Below are positions 8,579 through 16,142 of a stretch of 64,000 nt of DNA, piece by piece. Source of the DNA: an uncultured Clostridia bacterium (GTDB lineage Bacteria > Bacillota > Clostridia > Oscillospirales > Ruminococcaceae); NCBI GenBank assembly GCA_947627875.1, contig CANQXS010000005.1:1-64000 (forward strand), written 5' to 3'. A model generated the notes under the pieces. It did not search any database. It was not told where the DNA came from and saw only the letters and a program-made list of their open reading frames with translations. The translations under genes were made by a program, and so were the position numbers. Each line of letters begins with the position of its first letter. Position 1 is the stretch's first letter.

Positions 8579-8845
8579 AGTGTGGGGAACACCCCGGCGA
8601 GGGTCTCCCCAAGAAAAACTGTCCACCGGACAGTTTTTCTTCCCCGTCCTGCGCTTTGTTTGAAAAAGATTTCGTGCTCTGCGGAGCGCGACCAGAGGCT
8701 TCTCGCCCGATGCACGCGGGGCTTTGTCCGAGAATACGAGTGGGCGGGCGTTTATGCCCGCAAAGTAAGAACGGATACAAAACCAGCTTGCATTTGACCC
8801 GTCGCAAGCCTTTTAAAAAAGGCTCGACCGAAAACTTTTATGCTT
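8579..8845 (+). repeat. Interspersed repeat, copy A (hairpin element)
   Basis: This gene-free stretch holds two blocks that recur in the same order, inverted, at 38761-38945. Block 1 contains GGCGAGGGTCTCCCCAA and a perfect hairpin whose arms AAGAAAAACTGTCC and GGACAGTTTTTCTT flank a 3-base loop (8611-8641), then GTCCTGCGCTTTGTTTGAAA. Block 2 is AAGCCTTTTAAAAAAGGCT followed by CGACCGAAAACTTTTAT (about 8808-8840). The interior between blocks differs in the two copies. Open frames crossing it look non-coding. It looks like a short non-autonomous dispersed element or a structured RNA. Confidence 0.7.
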
Positions 8846-8863
8846 TATGTACCCGATTTTTAG

Positions 8864-8903
8864 AAAAAAAGCCATACCCGATTGCTCGGATATGGCTTTT
8901 TCG
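8864..8903 (-). terminator. Terminator of the small Cys-rich gene
   Basis: AAAAAGCCATACCCGA (8866-8881) pairs with TCGGATATGGCTTTTT (8886-8901) with one wobble pair. Runs of A and T on both sides make it work in either direction. It lies about 30 bases after the stop of the minus-strand small gene. Confidence 0.75.
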
Positions 8904-8930
8904 TCAGGCGGCTATGCCGCCGTTCTGCGG

Positions 8931-9080
8931 TCAGTTGCAGCCGCACCCGCAGTCGTTGTTCCCGCATCCGCAGCCGTTGCCGCAGCTGTTGTTTCCGCAG
9001 GTGTTGCAGCCGTTGAAGCCGAAGAGGATTATCAGGATAAGAATGATGATCCACCAGTAGCCGTTTCCGAAGCAATTCAT
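8931..9080 (-). CDS. 49-residue Gly/Asn/Cys-rich membrane miniprotein (YjcZ-like)
   Basis: ATG at 9078-9080, preceded by AAGGAG nine bases upstream, opens a 49-codon frame ending TGA at 8931-8933. It begins MNCFGNGYWW, continues with a 10-residue hydrophobic helix of Ile/Leu (11-20), then a tail of alternating Gly, Asn and Cys with ten cysteines in total. Short proteins with a hydrophobic helix next to a Gly/Cys-rich segment are found in spore-formers as YjcZ/sporulation-associated peptides. A good ribosome site, a strong terminator directly after the stop and the composition support a real gene. The spore role is inferred by analogy only. Confidence 0.7.
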   Translation of the reverse strand: MNCFGNGYWWIIILILIILFGFNGCNTCGNNSCGNGCGCGNNDCGCGCN

Positions 9081-9276
9081 AGAGTATATCTCCTTCATGT
9101 AGTTTTTTGAAGCACTTCAATACTTCATACTACAGTTTATGAAATCCCCGCAAATGTGTTACTGCTCCCTCAATCGTAAGCAAGCGGTCGGCGGCATACA
9201 ATTTACCGTGCGTGATTATATCCGGCAAATCTGCCGATAATTTCTATCGGAATATTTTCGGAAAGGAAGGACGGAT

Positions 9277-11619
9277 ATGTTTGAATTCAACGAGATGTTC
9301 GGCAGCGACGGCTTCACCGATTCCGCTCTCAGAGCCGTGAGCCACGCCATTCGCCGCGCCTCACAGATGGGTCATACCTACGTCGGGACCGAGCACCTTC
9401 TCCTCGGGCTCCTCAGCGAGGAGGGCTCGGCGGCTGCATCTATCCTTGAGAGATTTTCGGTGAGCTATAAGGCGGTGGAGCGAAAAATTTACGAGCTTAT
9501 CGGCACCGGCGAGCCCACCGATGTCACCGGCGCGCAGCTCACCCCAGCCGCGCGGCGCTGCGTGCGCTTCGCTAAGCGGACAGCAAGCGAGGTGTCGAAC
9601 ACCAAAACCGGCACCGAGCACCTTCTCTGCGCTATCTTAAATCAGCAGAACTCTACCGCAAGGAGCATTCTCTACGACCTCAACTGCAACATTTCGCGGC
9701 TCTGCACGAGCGCGGGCGAAGCGGTCGAAAAGAGCGCCGTTTTGGGCAGCCGAAAGGAGCAGCCGAGGCTTGCACAGCTCGAAAAATACGGCTTCGATAT
9801 GGTCGAGCGGGCAAAAAAACAGGGCTACGACCCCTGCGTAGAGCGCGACGCCGAGCTCGAGCGTATGACTGAGATCTTAATGCGCCGCGGAAAGAACAAC
9901 CCATGTCTCGTCGGCGAGGCGGGAGTCGGGAAAACGGCTATAGTAGAGGCTTTGGCGGTCAAAATCGCAAACGGTGCGGTCCCTCAGCCGCTTATCGGAA
10001 AGAGGATTTTCTCGCTCAGTCTTACCTCGCTCCTTGCGGGAGCAAAATACCGCGGCGACTTTGAGGAACGCCTCAAAGCCTGTATCGAGGACGCCGCCCG
10101 CACCGGCGACGTTATCCTCTTCATCGACGAGCTCCATACCCTCGTAGGGGCGGGAGCCGCCGAAGGAGCCATAGACGCCGCGAATATCTTAAAGCCTATG
10201 CTCGCGCGCGGGGAGCTCAGGCTCATCGGCGCAACCACCTTCGACGAATACCGCCGCACCGTCGAGGGTGACAAGGCACTCGAACGCCGCTTCTGCGTAA
10301 TAAAGGTAGGCGAGCCGAACCGCGACGCCGCCGTAAAAATGCTCACCCGCCTAAAGCCGAAATACGAGCAGCACCACCGAGTTGTGATAGAAAAAGAGGC
10401 GGTCGAGGCAGCCGTCGACCTCTCGTCAAGGTATATAACCGACAGATACCTCCCCGACAAGGCGATAGACATCATCGACGAAGCCTGCGCATCGGTAAAG
10501 CTGAAAGACTTTACAGACGTCAGTTCAAGGGGTGATTTATCCTCGGCTTTCAACGACTATGTAGCGGGGAAAATCCCCAAAGAAAGGTACTTTGAGGAGC
10601 TTTTCAGGCGCACCGGCACCGACGCCGACCTCCCGAGGGTAAGAGCGGCAGACGTGGAAAGGATAATCACTTTACAGACCTCTATCCCGCAGGAAAGGCT
10701 CCTTGCCGACAGGTCCGACGAGGTCCGCAAAGAGCTCTCTGCCAAAATAATCGGTCAGGAGGGCGCGATAGCCTCTCTCGTGTCGGCGTTAAGGCGCTCC
10801 GGCTCGGGTCTGCGCTCGGGCGAAGGACCGATAGCCGCGCTGATGTTCTCCGGGCCGACCGGAGTCGGGAAAACCGAGCTTGCGCGGGCGCTGGCATTAA
10901 GCCTATTCGGCAGCGCCGAGTCGCTCGTGAGATTCGATATGTCCGAGTTTTCCGAGCGAAGCAGCGTTTCGCGGCTTATCGGCTCTCCGCCGGGATATGT
11001 CGGCTTCGGGCAGGGCGGTGAGCTGACCGAAAGGGTACGCCGCCGACCTTCGAGCGTATTGTTGTTCGATGAATTCGAGAAAGCCGACCGCGAGGTCGCG
11101 GCGCTGCTTTTACAGCTTCTCGACACCGGCTACCTTACCGATTCCAACGGCAGGCGGGTATCGTTCAAGAGCACCGTCGTCATTCTAACGACAAACGCCG
11201 TCGCCTCAAAGAGCGCCTCCTGCGGCTTTTCGGAGTCGGGCAGGCAGGAAAGCGGCGCGAGGGAGGGGCTCTCGAAGGTGTTTTCCTTCGAGCTGATGAA
11301 CCGCCTCGACGCGGTATGCTCCTTCGGCAGGCTTAGCGCTGAGAGCTGCAAAAAAATCGCGGCGATGCGGCTTGAAGCGCTTGCCGAGAGGGCTTATTCC
11401 CAAGGCATCAGCCTCGAATTCGACGCTTCGGTCGCCGAAGCGATAGTCGCCTCCGCCGACTGCAAGACCTTCGGCGCTCGGGAGATCGCCCGAGTGATTG
11501 CCGAAAAAATAGAGGACCCGCTCGCGGATATTCTCCTTTCGGGAACACGCGGGACCGTCAAGGCGACAGCCGAGGGCGGAGCCGTGAGCCTCGAGCCCCA
11601 GCCCGTCCTGTCGGCATAA
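9277..11619 (+). CDS. clpC: ClpC-like AAA+ unfoldase ATPase
   Basis: A 780-residue double-ring ATPase of the ClpA/ClpC family, which unfolds proteins and feeds them to ClpP. The N-terminal Clp_N repeats run to about residue 145 (YVGTEHLLLGLL and TGTEHLLCAIL). D1 has Walker A GEAGVGKT and Walker B VILFIDELHTL; D2 has GPTGVGKT and VLLFDEFEKA. A CGF tripeptide sits where ClpC carries its ClpP-docking VGF loop. The middle domain is short and lacks the usual UVR-type motif, unlike textbook ClpC. ATG at 9277 follows AAAGGAAGGACGG. It stands alone, without ctsR/mcsA/mcsB, so it may be a specialised paralogue. Confidence 0.88.
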   Translation: MFEFNEMFGSDGFTDSALRAVSHAIRRASQMGHTYVGTEHLLLGLLSEEGSAAASILERFSVSYKAVERKIYELIGTGEPTDVTGAQLTPAARRCVRFAKRTASEVSNTKTGTEHLLCAILNQQNSTARSILYDLNCNISRLCTSAGEAVEKSAVLGSRKEQPRLAQLEKYGFDMVERAKKQGYDPCVERDAELERMTEILMRRGKNNPCLVGEAGVGKTAIVEALAVKIANGAVPQPLIGKRIFSLSLTSLLAGAKYRGDFEERLKACIEDAARTGDVILFIDELHTLVGAGAAEGAIDAANILKPMLARGELRLIGATTFDEYRRTVEGDKALERRFCVIKVGEPNRDAAVKMLTRLKPKYEQHHRVVIEKEAVEAAVDLSSRYITDRYLPDKAIDIIDEACASVKLKDFTDVSSRGDLSSAFNDYVAGKIPKERYFEELFRRTGTDADLPRVRAADVERIITLQTSIPQERLLADRSDEVRKELSAKIIGQEGAIASLVSALRRSGSGLRSGEGPIAALMFSGPTGVGKTELARALALSLFGSAESLVRFDMSEFSERSSVSRLIGSPPGYVGFGQGGELTERVRRRPSSVLLFDEFEKADREVAALLLQLLDTGYLTDSNGRRVSFKSTVVILTTNAVASKSASCGFSESGRQESGAREGLSKVFSFELMNRLDAVCSFGRLSAESCKKIAAMRLEALAERAYSQGISLEFDASVAEAIVASADCKTFGAREIARVIAEKIEDPLADILLSGTRGTVKATAEGGAVSLEPQPVLSA

Positions 11620-11656
11620 TATAAGACCCATACCTTTTTCGGGTATGGGTCTTTCG
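11620..11656. terminator. Bidirectional terminator between clpC and radA
   Basis: AAGACCCATACC and GGGTATGGGTCTT form a 12-bp stem with a short T-rich loop at 11622-11652, placed between convergent stop codons. Confidence 0.85.
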
Positions 11657-13024
11657 CTATTTTATCGCTTCAAAAGCCTGCCTTAAGCTGTTCACGCCTA
11701 CGACCTCGATGTCGTCAAACTGCCTTATATTCTTGAGCGAGTGCCGCGGGACGATGCACTTCGTAAATCCGAGCCTTCGCGCCTCCTGGATCCGCTGCTC
11801 GAGGTGCGAGACCGAGCGTATCTCCCCGCCGAGACCTATCTCTCCGAAAGCGATAACGTCGTCGCCGATGGGCTTGTCGGTCAGCGAGGAGTAGAGCGCC
11901 ATCGCGACCGGAAGGTCGGCTGCGGGCTCGTTTATTCTTAAGCCTCCGATGATGTTCACATAAACGTCGAGCGCGCCGTAATAGAATCCGAGGCGCTTTT
12001 CGAGAACCGCGAGTATAAGCCATACTCGGTTGAAGTCGAAGCCCGCTGTGACCCGCCTCGGAGCGCTCGAGCCGCTCTTTGCGACGAGCGCCTGCACCTC
12101 GGCAAGTATCGGGCGCGTGCCTTCCATCGCGCAGACCACGCAGCAGCCCGAAACCCCCTTCGGACGCCCTGAGAGCAGCATCTGCGAGGGGTTCTCGACC
12201 TGTTCGAGACCGTTGTCGCGCATCTCGAAAACGCCTATTTCGTTGGTAGAGCCGAAGCGGTTCTTCGCCGCGCGAAGAATGCGGTAGGAGAGGTTGCGGT
12301 CTCCCTCAAAGTAGAGAACGGCGTCGACTATGTGCTCCATAACCTTCGGACCGGCTATAGCGCCGTCCTTGTTGACGTGTCCGACGATGAAAAACGGTAT
12401 CTCCTCAGATTTTGCGAGCCTCATAAAGAGGTTTGCGCATTCCCTCACCTGAGTAACGCTCCCGGGGGCGGAGTTGATCTCCGCGACCGACATCGTCTGT
12501 ATCGAGTCGATTATAACGATGCCCGGTTTGTTTGCAACAACCGTGTCGGCAACGGTCTGCGCGTCGGATTCGGTGAGGATATAGAGGTTCTCAGAGCTTA
12601 CGCCGAGGCGCTCGGCTCTGAGCTTTATCTGCCGCGCGGATTCCTCGCCCGAAACGTAGAGGATAGTGTTTTCCTCGCCGAGATAGCGGCATATCTGCAA
12701 AAGCAGCGTTGACTTTCCGATTCCCGGCTCGCCGCCGAGGAGCACGAGCGAGCCTTTCACAAGCCCTCCTCCGAGAACTCTGTCGAGCTCGTTGAAGCCG
12801 GTTTTATATCTTACCTCCGACGAAGCAGAGAGGTCTATTTCGCTGAGGCTCATGATTTTTTGGGAGCCGCGGGCGGCAGACCTTGAGACCGACGCGCTCT
12901 TTGAGACGACGGGTTCGGTCTCTTCGAGGGTGTTCCATTCGCCGCAGGAGGGGCAGCGGCCGTTCCATTTCGGGCTTTCATAGCCGCAGGAGCGGCAGAC
13001 GAAAACGCTTTTTGCTTTCGGCAT
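11657..13024 (-). CDS. radA: DNA repair protein RadA (Sms)
   Basis: RadA is a hexameric branch-migration helicase acting in recombination. The 455-residue protein has the N-terminal zinc finger (CRSCGYESPKWNGRCPSCGEW near residues 10-30), a RecA-like ATPase with Walker A GGEPGIGKST, the RadA-specific KNRFG motif (AAKNRFGSTNEIGVFEM) and a C-terminal Lon-like domain. The length is normal for the family. It is followed 21 bases upstream on the transcript by cwlD, so the two could be co-transcribed with cwlD first. In many Clostridia radA lies near clpC; here they converge. Confidence 0.96.
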   Translation of the reverse strand: MPKAKSVFVCRSCGYESPKWNGRCPSCGEWNTLEETEPVVSKSASVSRSAARGSQKIMSLSEIDLSASSEVRYKTGFNELDRVLGGGLVKGSLVLLGGEPGIGKSTLLLQICRYLGEENTILYVSGEESARQIKLRAERLGVSSENLYILTESDAQTVADTVVANKPGIVIIDSIQTMSVAEINSAPGSVTQVRECANLFMRLAKSEEIPFFIVGHVNKDGAIAGPKVMEHIVDAVLYFEGDRNLSYRILRAAKNRFGSTNEIGVFEMRDNGLEQVENPSQMLLSGRPKGVSGCCVVCAMEGTRPILAEVQALVAKSGSSAPRRVTAGFDFNRVWLILAVLEKRLGFYYGALDVYVNIIGGLRINEPAADLPVAMALYSSLTDKPIGDDVIAFGEIGLGGEIRSVSHLEQRIQEARRLGFTKCIVPRHSLKNIRQFDDIEVVGVNSLRQAFEAIK

Positions 13025-13045
13025 TTTTTGACTTCCTTTCGTTAT

Positions 13046-13792
13046 TTACGACGCGCTCGGTCCGTAGTTTTCAAAGATGTAATCGCAGAGGCTCTTGTAG
13101 AGCGTAAAGGCGACCTGAGTCTGATATCCGTCGCTCTCAAGCTTCGCGGCTTCGTCGGGGTTCGATAAAAACCCGCATTCCGCCATAACGGCGGGACATT
13201 CGGCGTTGTGAAGAAGATATATGTCGGTTCCTACGGGCTTTATCTCGCGGGAGTTATCGGGCTGGAGGAGTGAAACAAAGTTGCTCTGCATTATCGAGGC
13301 GAGGCGCTCGCTCTCTGAGCTCTGCTCGGGGAAAAACATCTGAGCGCCGCTGTATTTCGGGTCGGTGAACTGGTTCTGATGAATAGAGACGAAAACCGCA
13401 TTGTCAAAGGAGTTGATTATGTTCAGTCGGTTTGACATATCCGATTTTTTCTGATTTCCGAGACCGGTGATACCGGTGTCGTGGATAGAGCGGTCGGTGT
13501 CGCGGGTGACTTCGACCTTAAAGCCGGTGATCCTGAGCATTTCCCTGAGCTTTAAAAGGATGTTAAGGTTTATGTCCTTTTCCTCGGCGCCGTTTACGCT
13601 TACGCAGCCGCTGTCTATCCCGCCGTGACCGGCGTCAAGGACGATAACCGGCAGCAGGCTGTCGGCTTCGGCGTCGACGGGGACCGCCTTTTCGGGCAGC
13701 GACGAGGTTTTTATGAATCCGAAGACCAAAAGATAGGTGCAGAGCAATACTATAAGCGCGCCTACTCGGTTGACCCAAAGTTTTTTTAACAT
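13046..13792 (-). CDS. cwlD: N-acetylmuramoyl-L-alanine amidase, CwlD-type
   Basis: A 248-residue Amidase_3 zinc enzyme that removes stem peptides from peptidoglycan. It has one N-terminal membrane helix (residues 10-28), then the catalytic domain with VLDAGHGGIDSG (first zinc His and nearby residues), SIHQN (second His) and AECGFLSNPDEA (catalytic Glu region). Size, single anchor and absence of wall-binding repeats match CwlD, which makes muramic delta-lactam in the spore cortex. Context supports a spore-former (spoIVA, sipL and spoIID in the window). A vegetative amidase of the same family cannot be excluded. A small hairpin lies just upstream at about 13806-13830. Confidence 0.82.
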   Translation of the reverse strand: MLKKLWVNRVGALIVLLCTYLLVFGFIKTSSLPEKAVPVDAEADSLLPVIVLDAGHGGIDSGCVSVNGAEEKDINLNILLKLREMLRITGFKVEVTRDTDRSIHDTGITGLGNQKKSDMSNRLNIINSFDNAVFVSIHQNQFTDPKYSGAQMFFPEQSSESERLASIMQSNFVSLLQPDNSREIKPVGTDIYLLHNAECPAVMAECGFLSNPDEAAKLESDGYQTQVAFTLYKSLCDYIFENYGPSAS

Positions 13793-13845
13793 ATTCTTAC
13801 CTCCGTAGTCTTTTTTACAAGACTATGAGGTTGTCTCGGAAATTA

Positions 13846-14442
13846 TTACCTTCCTTTTCCGCCGTAGAGGATTTTTTCCTTGACATCAACGTGCTGATAG
13901 CCGATATAGAAGGCAGCCCAGCAGGTGAGGACGAATAAAAGCGGCAGCAGTGTCATAACGATCATTCCGCCCGCCGAGAGCTCGGCAGCGGGAACGCTTA
14001 CCGACATAGAGCGCCCCGCCTCGTCGAATTCAAGGTGGTTCGGCGCAAAGATATAGGTTATGGGCATAAAGTAGAAAGTGAGGGTTTTATACCAGGGGAA
14101 GAAGTCGAAGCCCAAAACGCCGAATTTAGAGAGATAGAGCAGTATAACGAAGATATAGTTTATCCCCGCAGGAACGGCTCCGATAACGGCTCCGAAATGC
14201 TTTGTGTTCTCGGTCAGACCTTCGCGGCTGAACTTGGTGTTGGCTCTTGCGCCGGCTTTATGGCAGAAATCGGCGTAAATGCAGAGCGAAGCGCCGATAG
14301 AGCAGAACCCGAACAGCCAGCACATGACTGTGCCGAAGTTTTGGTAGCACATCGGGAAGAAGTAGTTTATAACAAAGCCCGCGAGCTCGCAGAGTATCAG
14401 GAAGAGCGCGGATTTTATTAGAAGCTTGGGTTTGTTCATCAT
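13846..14442 (-). CDS. Four-helix membrane protein of unknown function
   Basis: A 198-residue protein with hydrophobic segments near residues 10-30, 36-56, 85-108, 112-132 and 158-180, so four or five membrane helices. The start is the first of two consecutive ATGs, six bases after AAAGGA. I recognise no family. It is transcribed toward cwlD and away from trkA; the space upstream contains the inverted-repeat element at 14505-14681. Calling it an integral membrane protein is secure; nothing in the sequence points to a substrate. Confidence 0.65.
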   Translation of the reverse strand: MMNKPKLLIKSALFLILCELAGFVINYFFPMCYQNFGTVMCWLFGFCSIGASLCIYADFCHKAGARANTKFSREGLTENTKHFGAVIGAVPAGINYIFVILLYLSKFGVLGFDFFPWYKTLTFYFMPITYIFAPNHLEFDEAGRSMSVSVPAAELSAGGMIVMTLLPLLFVLTCWAAFYIGYQHVDVKEKILYGGKGR

Positions 14443-14504
14443 ATCATATCCTTTCGCGGTATCTTTTTTACAATTATACTACAAGTCTGCGGGAAAAACA
14501 AGGG

Positions 14505-14681
14505 TTTTTGAAAAGGAGAGGGGAAATTCCGAGAGCGCTGCGCTCCGCAGTTTGCGCCTCCGAGGGCGAAGCCCGCCGCGCTCCGCGCGGGACCCCCGCC
14601 GCGGCTTTGCCGCGGCGGGGGCAGCCGTCCCTGCGGGACGGCTCGGGCTTCGCCCGCAGTACCTGCAGTCCTTTTCAAAAA
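14505..14681. repeat. GC-rich element bounded by 13-bp perfect inverted repeats
   Basis: TTTTTGAAAAGGA (14505-14517) and TCCTTTTCAAAAA (14669-14681) are perfect inverted copies enclosing 151 bases of very GC-rich sequence with several nested hairpins, for example CCGCCGCGG/CCGCGGCGG around CTTTG and CCGTCCC/GGGACGG. No gene is credible inside. It sits between a minus-strand gene and the trkA promoter. It may be a small non-autonomous element or a strong cruciform. Confidence 0.6.
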
Positions 14682-14696
14682 TTTGCGCCCAAAAGG

Positions 14697-14725
14697 TTGC
14701 AAAAAATCTCCGACAGTGCTACAAT
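14697..14725 (+). promoter_or_regulatory. Vegetative promoter of trkA-trkH
   Basis: TTGCAA at 14697-14702 and TACAAT at 14720-14725 with a 17-base spacer. It lies 37 bases before the trkA start and directly after the inverted-repeat element. Confidence 0.7.
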
Positions 14726-14761
14726 ATTCTATGTATATTCCGACACCTTATGGAGGTCAAT

Positions 14762-16123
14762 ATGAAGATAATTATTGCCGGCTGCGGAAAAATCGGCGTT
14801 TCGGTGCTTTCAAGCCTCGCGCAGGAGGGTCATGACGTAACCGCCATCGACGACAACAGCAGCGTTATATCCGAGCTGACCAACGTCTACGACGTAATGG
14901 GCGTCTGCGGAAACGCCGTCGACTGCGATACTCTTATGGAGGCGGGCGCCGCCGACTGCGGTATGTTCGTCGCGATGACCGATTCCGACGAGCTAAATAT
15001 GCTCAGCTGCTTCCTCGCCAAGAAAATGGGCGCACAGAACACCATCGCCCGCATTCGCAATCCCGAATACAACGATTCGAGCCTCGGCTTTATGAGGCAG
15101 CACCTCGAGCTCTCGATGGCGATAAACCCCGAGCTCAGAGCCGCCAACGAGCTCTATAATATCCTTAAATTTCCGTCGGCTCTAAAGATCGAGACCTTCT
15201 CCCAGCGCAACTTGGAGATGATAGAGTTCCGGCTCGGCGAAGAGAGCGACCTCGCCGGCAAGACCATCATAGAAATAAGAAAGAAATACGACGCCAAGTT
15301 CCTGATATGCTGCGTTCAGCGCGGCGACGACGTATTTATCCCGAGCGGCAATTTCGTCCTCGCCTCGGGCGATAAGATAGGCTTGACCGCTTCTCAGGGA
15401 GAAATGCAAAAGCTCCTGAAAATGCTTAATTCCCTGCGCCGTCAGGCTAAGAACATCCTCATTCTCGGCGGCAGCAAGACCGCCTATTACCTCGCTAAGA
15501 TGTGCGAGGCTTCGGGCAGCACCGTCAAGATAATCGAGCAGGACGAAGCCCGCTGTCTCGAGCTTACCTCTCTGCTCCCTTCGGCGACGATAATCCACGG
15601 CAACGGCGCCGAGCAGGAGCTCCTTATGGAGGAAGGTCTCGCGAGCTGCGACGCCTTCGTTGCGCTTACCGGTATGGACGAAGAAAATATCCTTCTCTCG
15701 GTATTCGCAAATATGCAGAACGTCCCCAAAACCGTAGTAAAAATAAACCGCGACGAGCTCGTCTGGCTCGCGCAGAAAATAGGTATCGAGAGCGTAGTCT
15801 CCCCGAAGGAGATAACCTCTAATATCCTCGTTCAGTATGCCCGCGCGCTCGAAAATTCCTCCGGCTCAGCCGCGGTCGAGACCCTTTACAAGCTCTTTGA
15901 CGGCAAAGCCGAAGCTCTCGAATTCATCGTCAAGACCGAGTCGAGGCTCACAGGCGTTATGCTCAAGGATATAAGCCTGAAGCCGAATATCCTTATCGGC
16001 GGAATAATGAGGGGCAGAAAAACTATAATCCCCTCCGGCGTCGATATGATACTCCCGGGCGACAGGGTGATAGTAATCTCCTCGGGCAACCGCCTTAACG
16101 ACATCTCCGACATTCTCAAATAA
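14762..16123 (+). CDS. trkA: Trk potassium uptake regulatory protein TrkA
   Basis: TrkA is the cytoplasmic nucleotide-binding ring that gates the TrkH potassium channel. The 453-residue protein has two RCK/TrkA_N Rossmann domains (first KIIIAGCGKIGVSVLSSLA, residues 1-30, with an NAD-binding glycine-rich loop; second KNILILGGSKTAYYLAKM near 230) and two TrkA_C domains after each. The frame is open well upstream through the GC-rich element, but the ATG at 14762 follows GGAGG by five bases and starts the Rossmann fold exactly, so I use it. TrkH follows after 19 bases. Confidence 0.95.
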   Translation: MKIIIAGCGKIGVSVLSSLAQEGHDVTAIDDNSSVISELTNVYDVMGVCGNAVDCDTLMEAGAADCGMFVAMTDSDELNMLSCFLAKKMGAQNTIARIRNPEYNDSSLGFMRQHLELSMAINPELRAANELYNILKFPSALKIETFSQRNLEMIEFRLGEESDLAGKTIIEIRKKYDAKFLICCVQRGDDVFIPSGNFVLASGDKIGLTASQGEMQKLLKMLNSLRRQAKNILILGGSKTAYYLAKMCEASGSTVKIIEQDEARCLELTSLLPSATIIHGNGAEQELLMEEGLASCDAFVALTGMDEENILLSVFANMQNVPKTVVKINRDELVWLAQKIGIESVVSPKEITSNILVQYARALENSSGSAAVETLYKLFDGKAEALEFIVKTESRLTGVMLKDISLKPNILIGGIMRGRKTIIPSGVDMILPGDRVIVISSGNRLNDISDILK

Positions 16124-16142
16124 AAAGGAAACCGGTGTATAT

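Noticed and set aside
8582-9110. Overlapping plus-strand frames of 70-134 codons
   Set aside because: They cross the interspersed repeat or run antisense to the 49-residue gene; translations are low-complexity and lack ribosome sites.
14426-14761. Upstream extension of trkA through the GC-rich element
   Set aside because: Arg/Pro-rich low-complexity translation across hairpins; the Rossmann fold and a GGAGG site mark ATG 14762.
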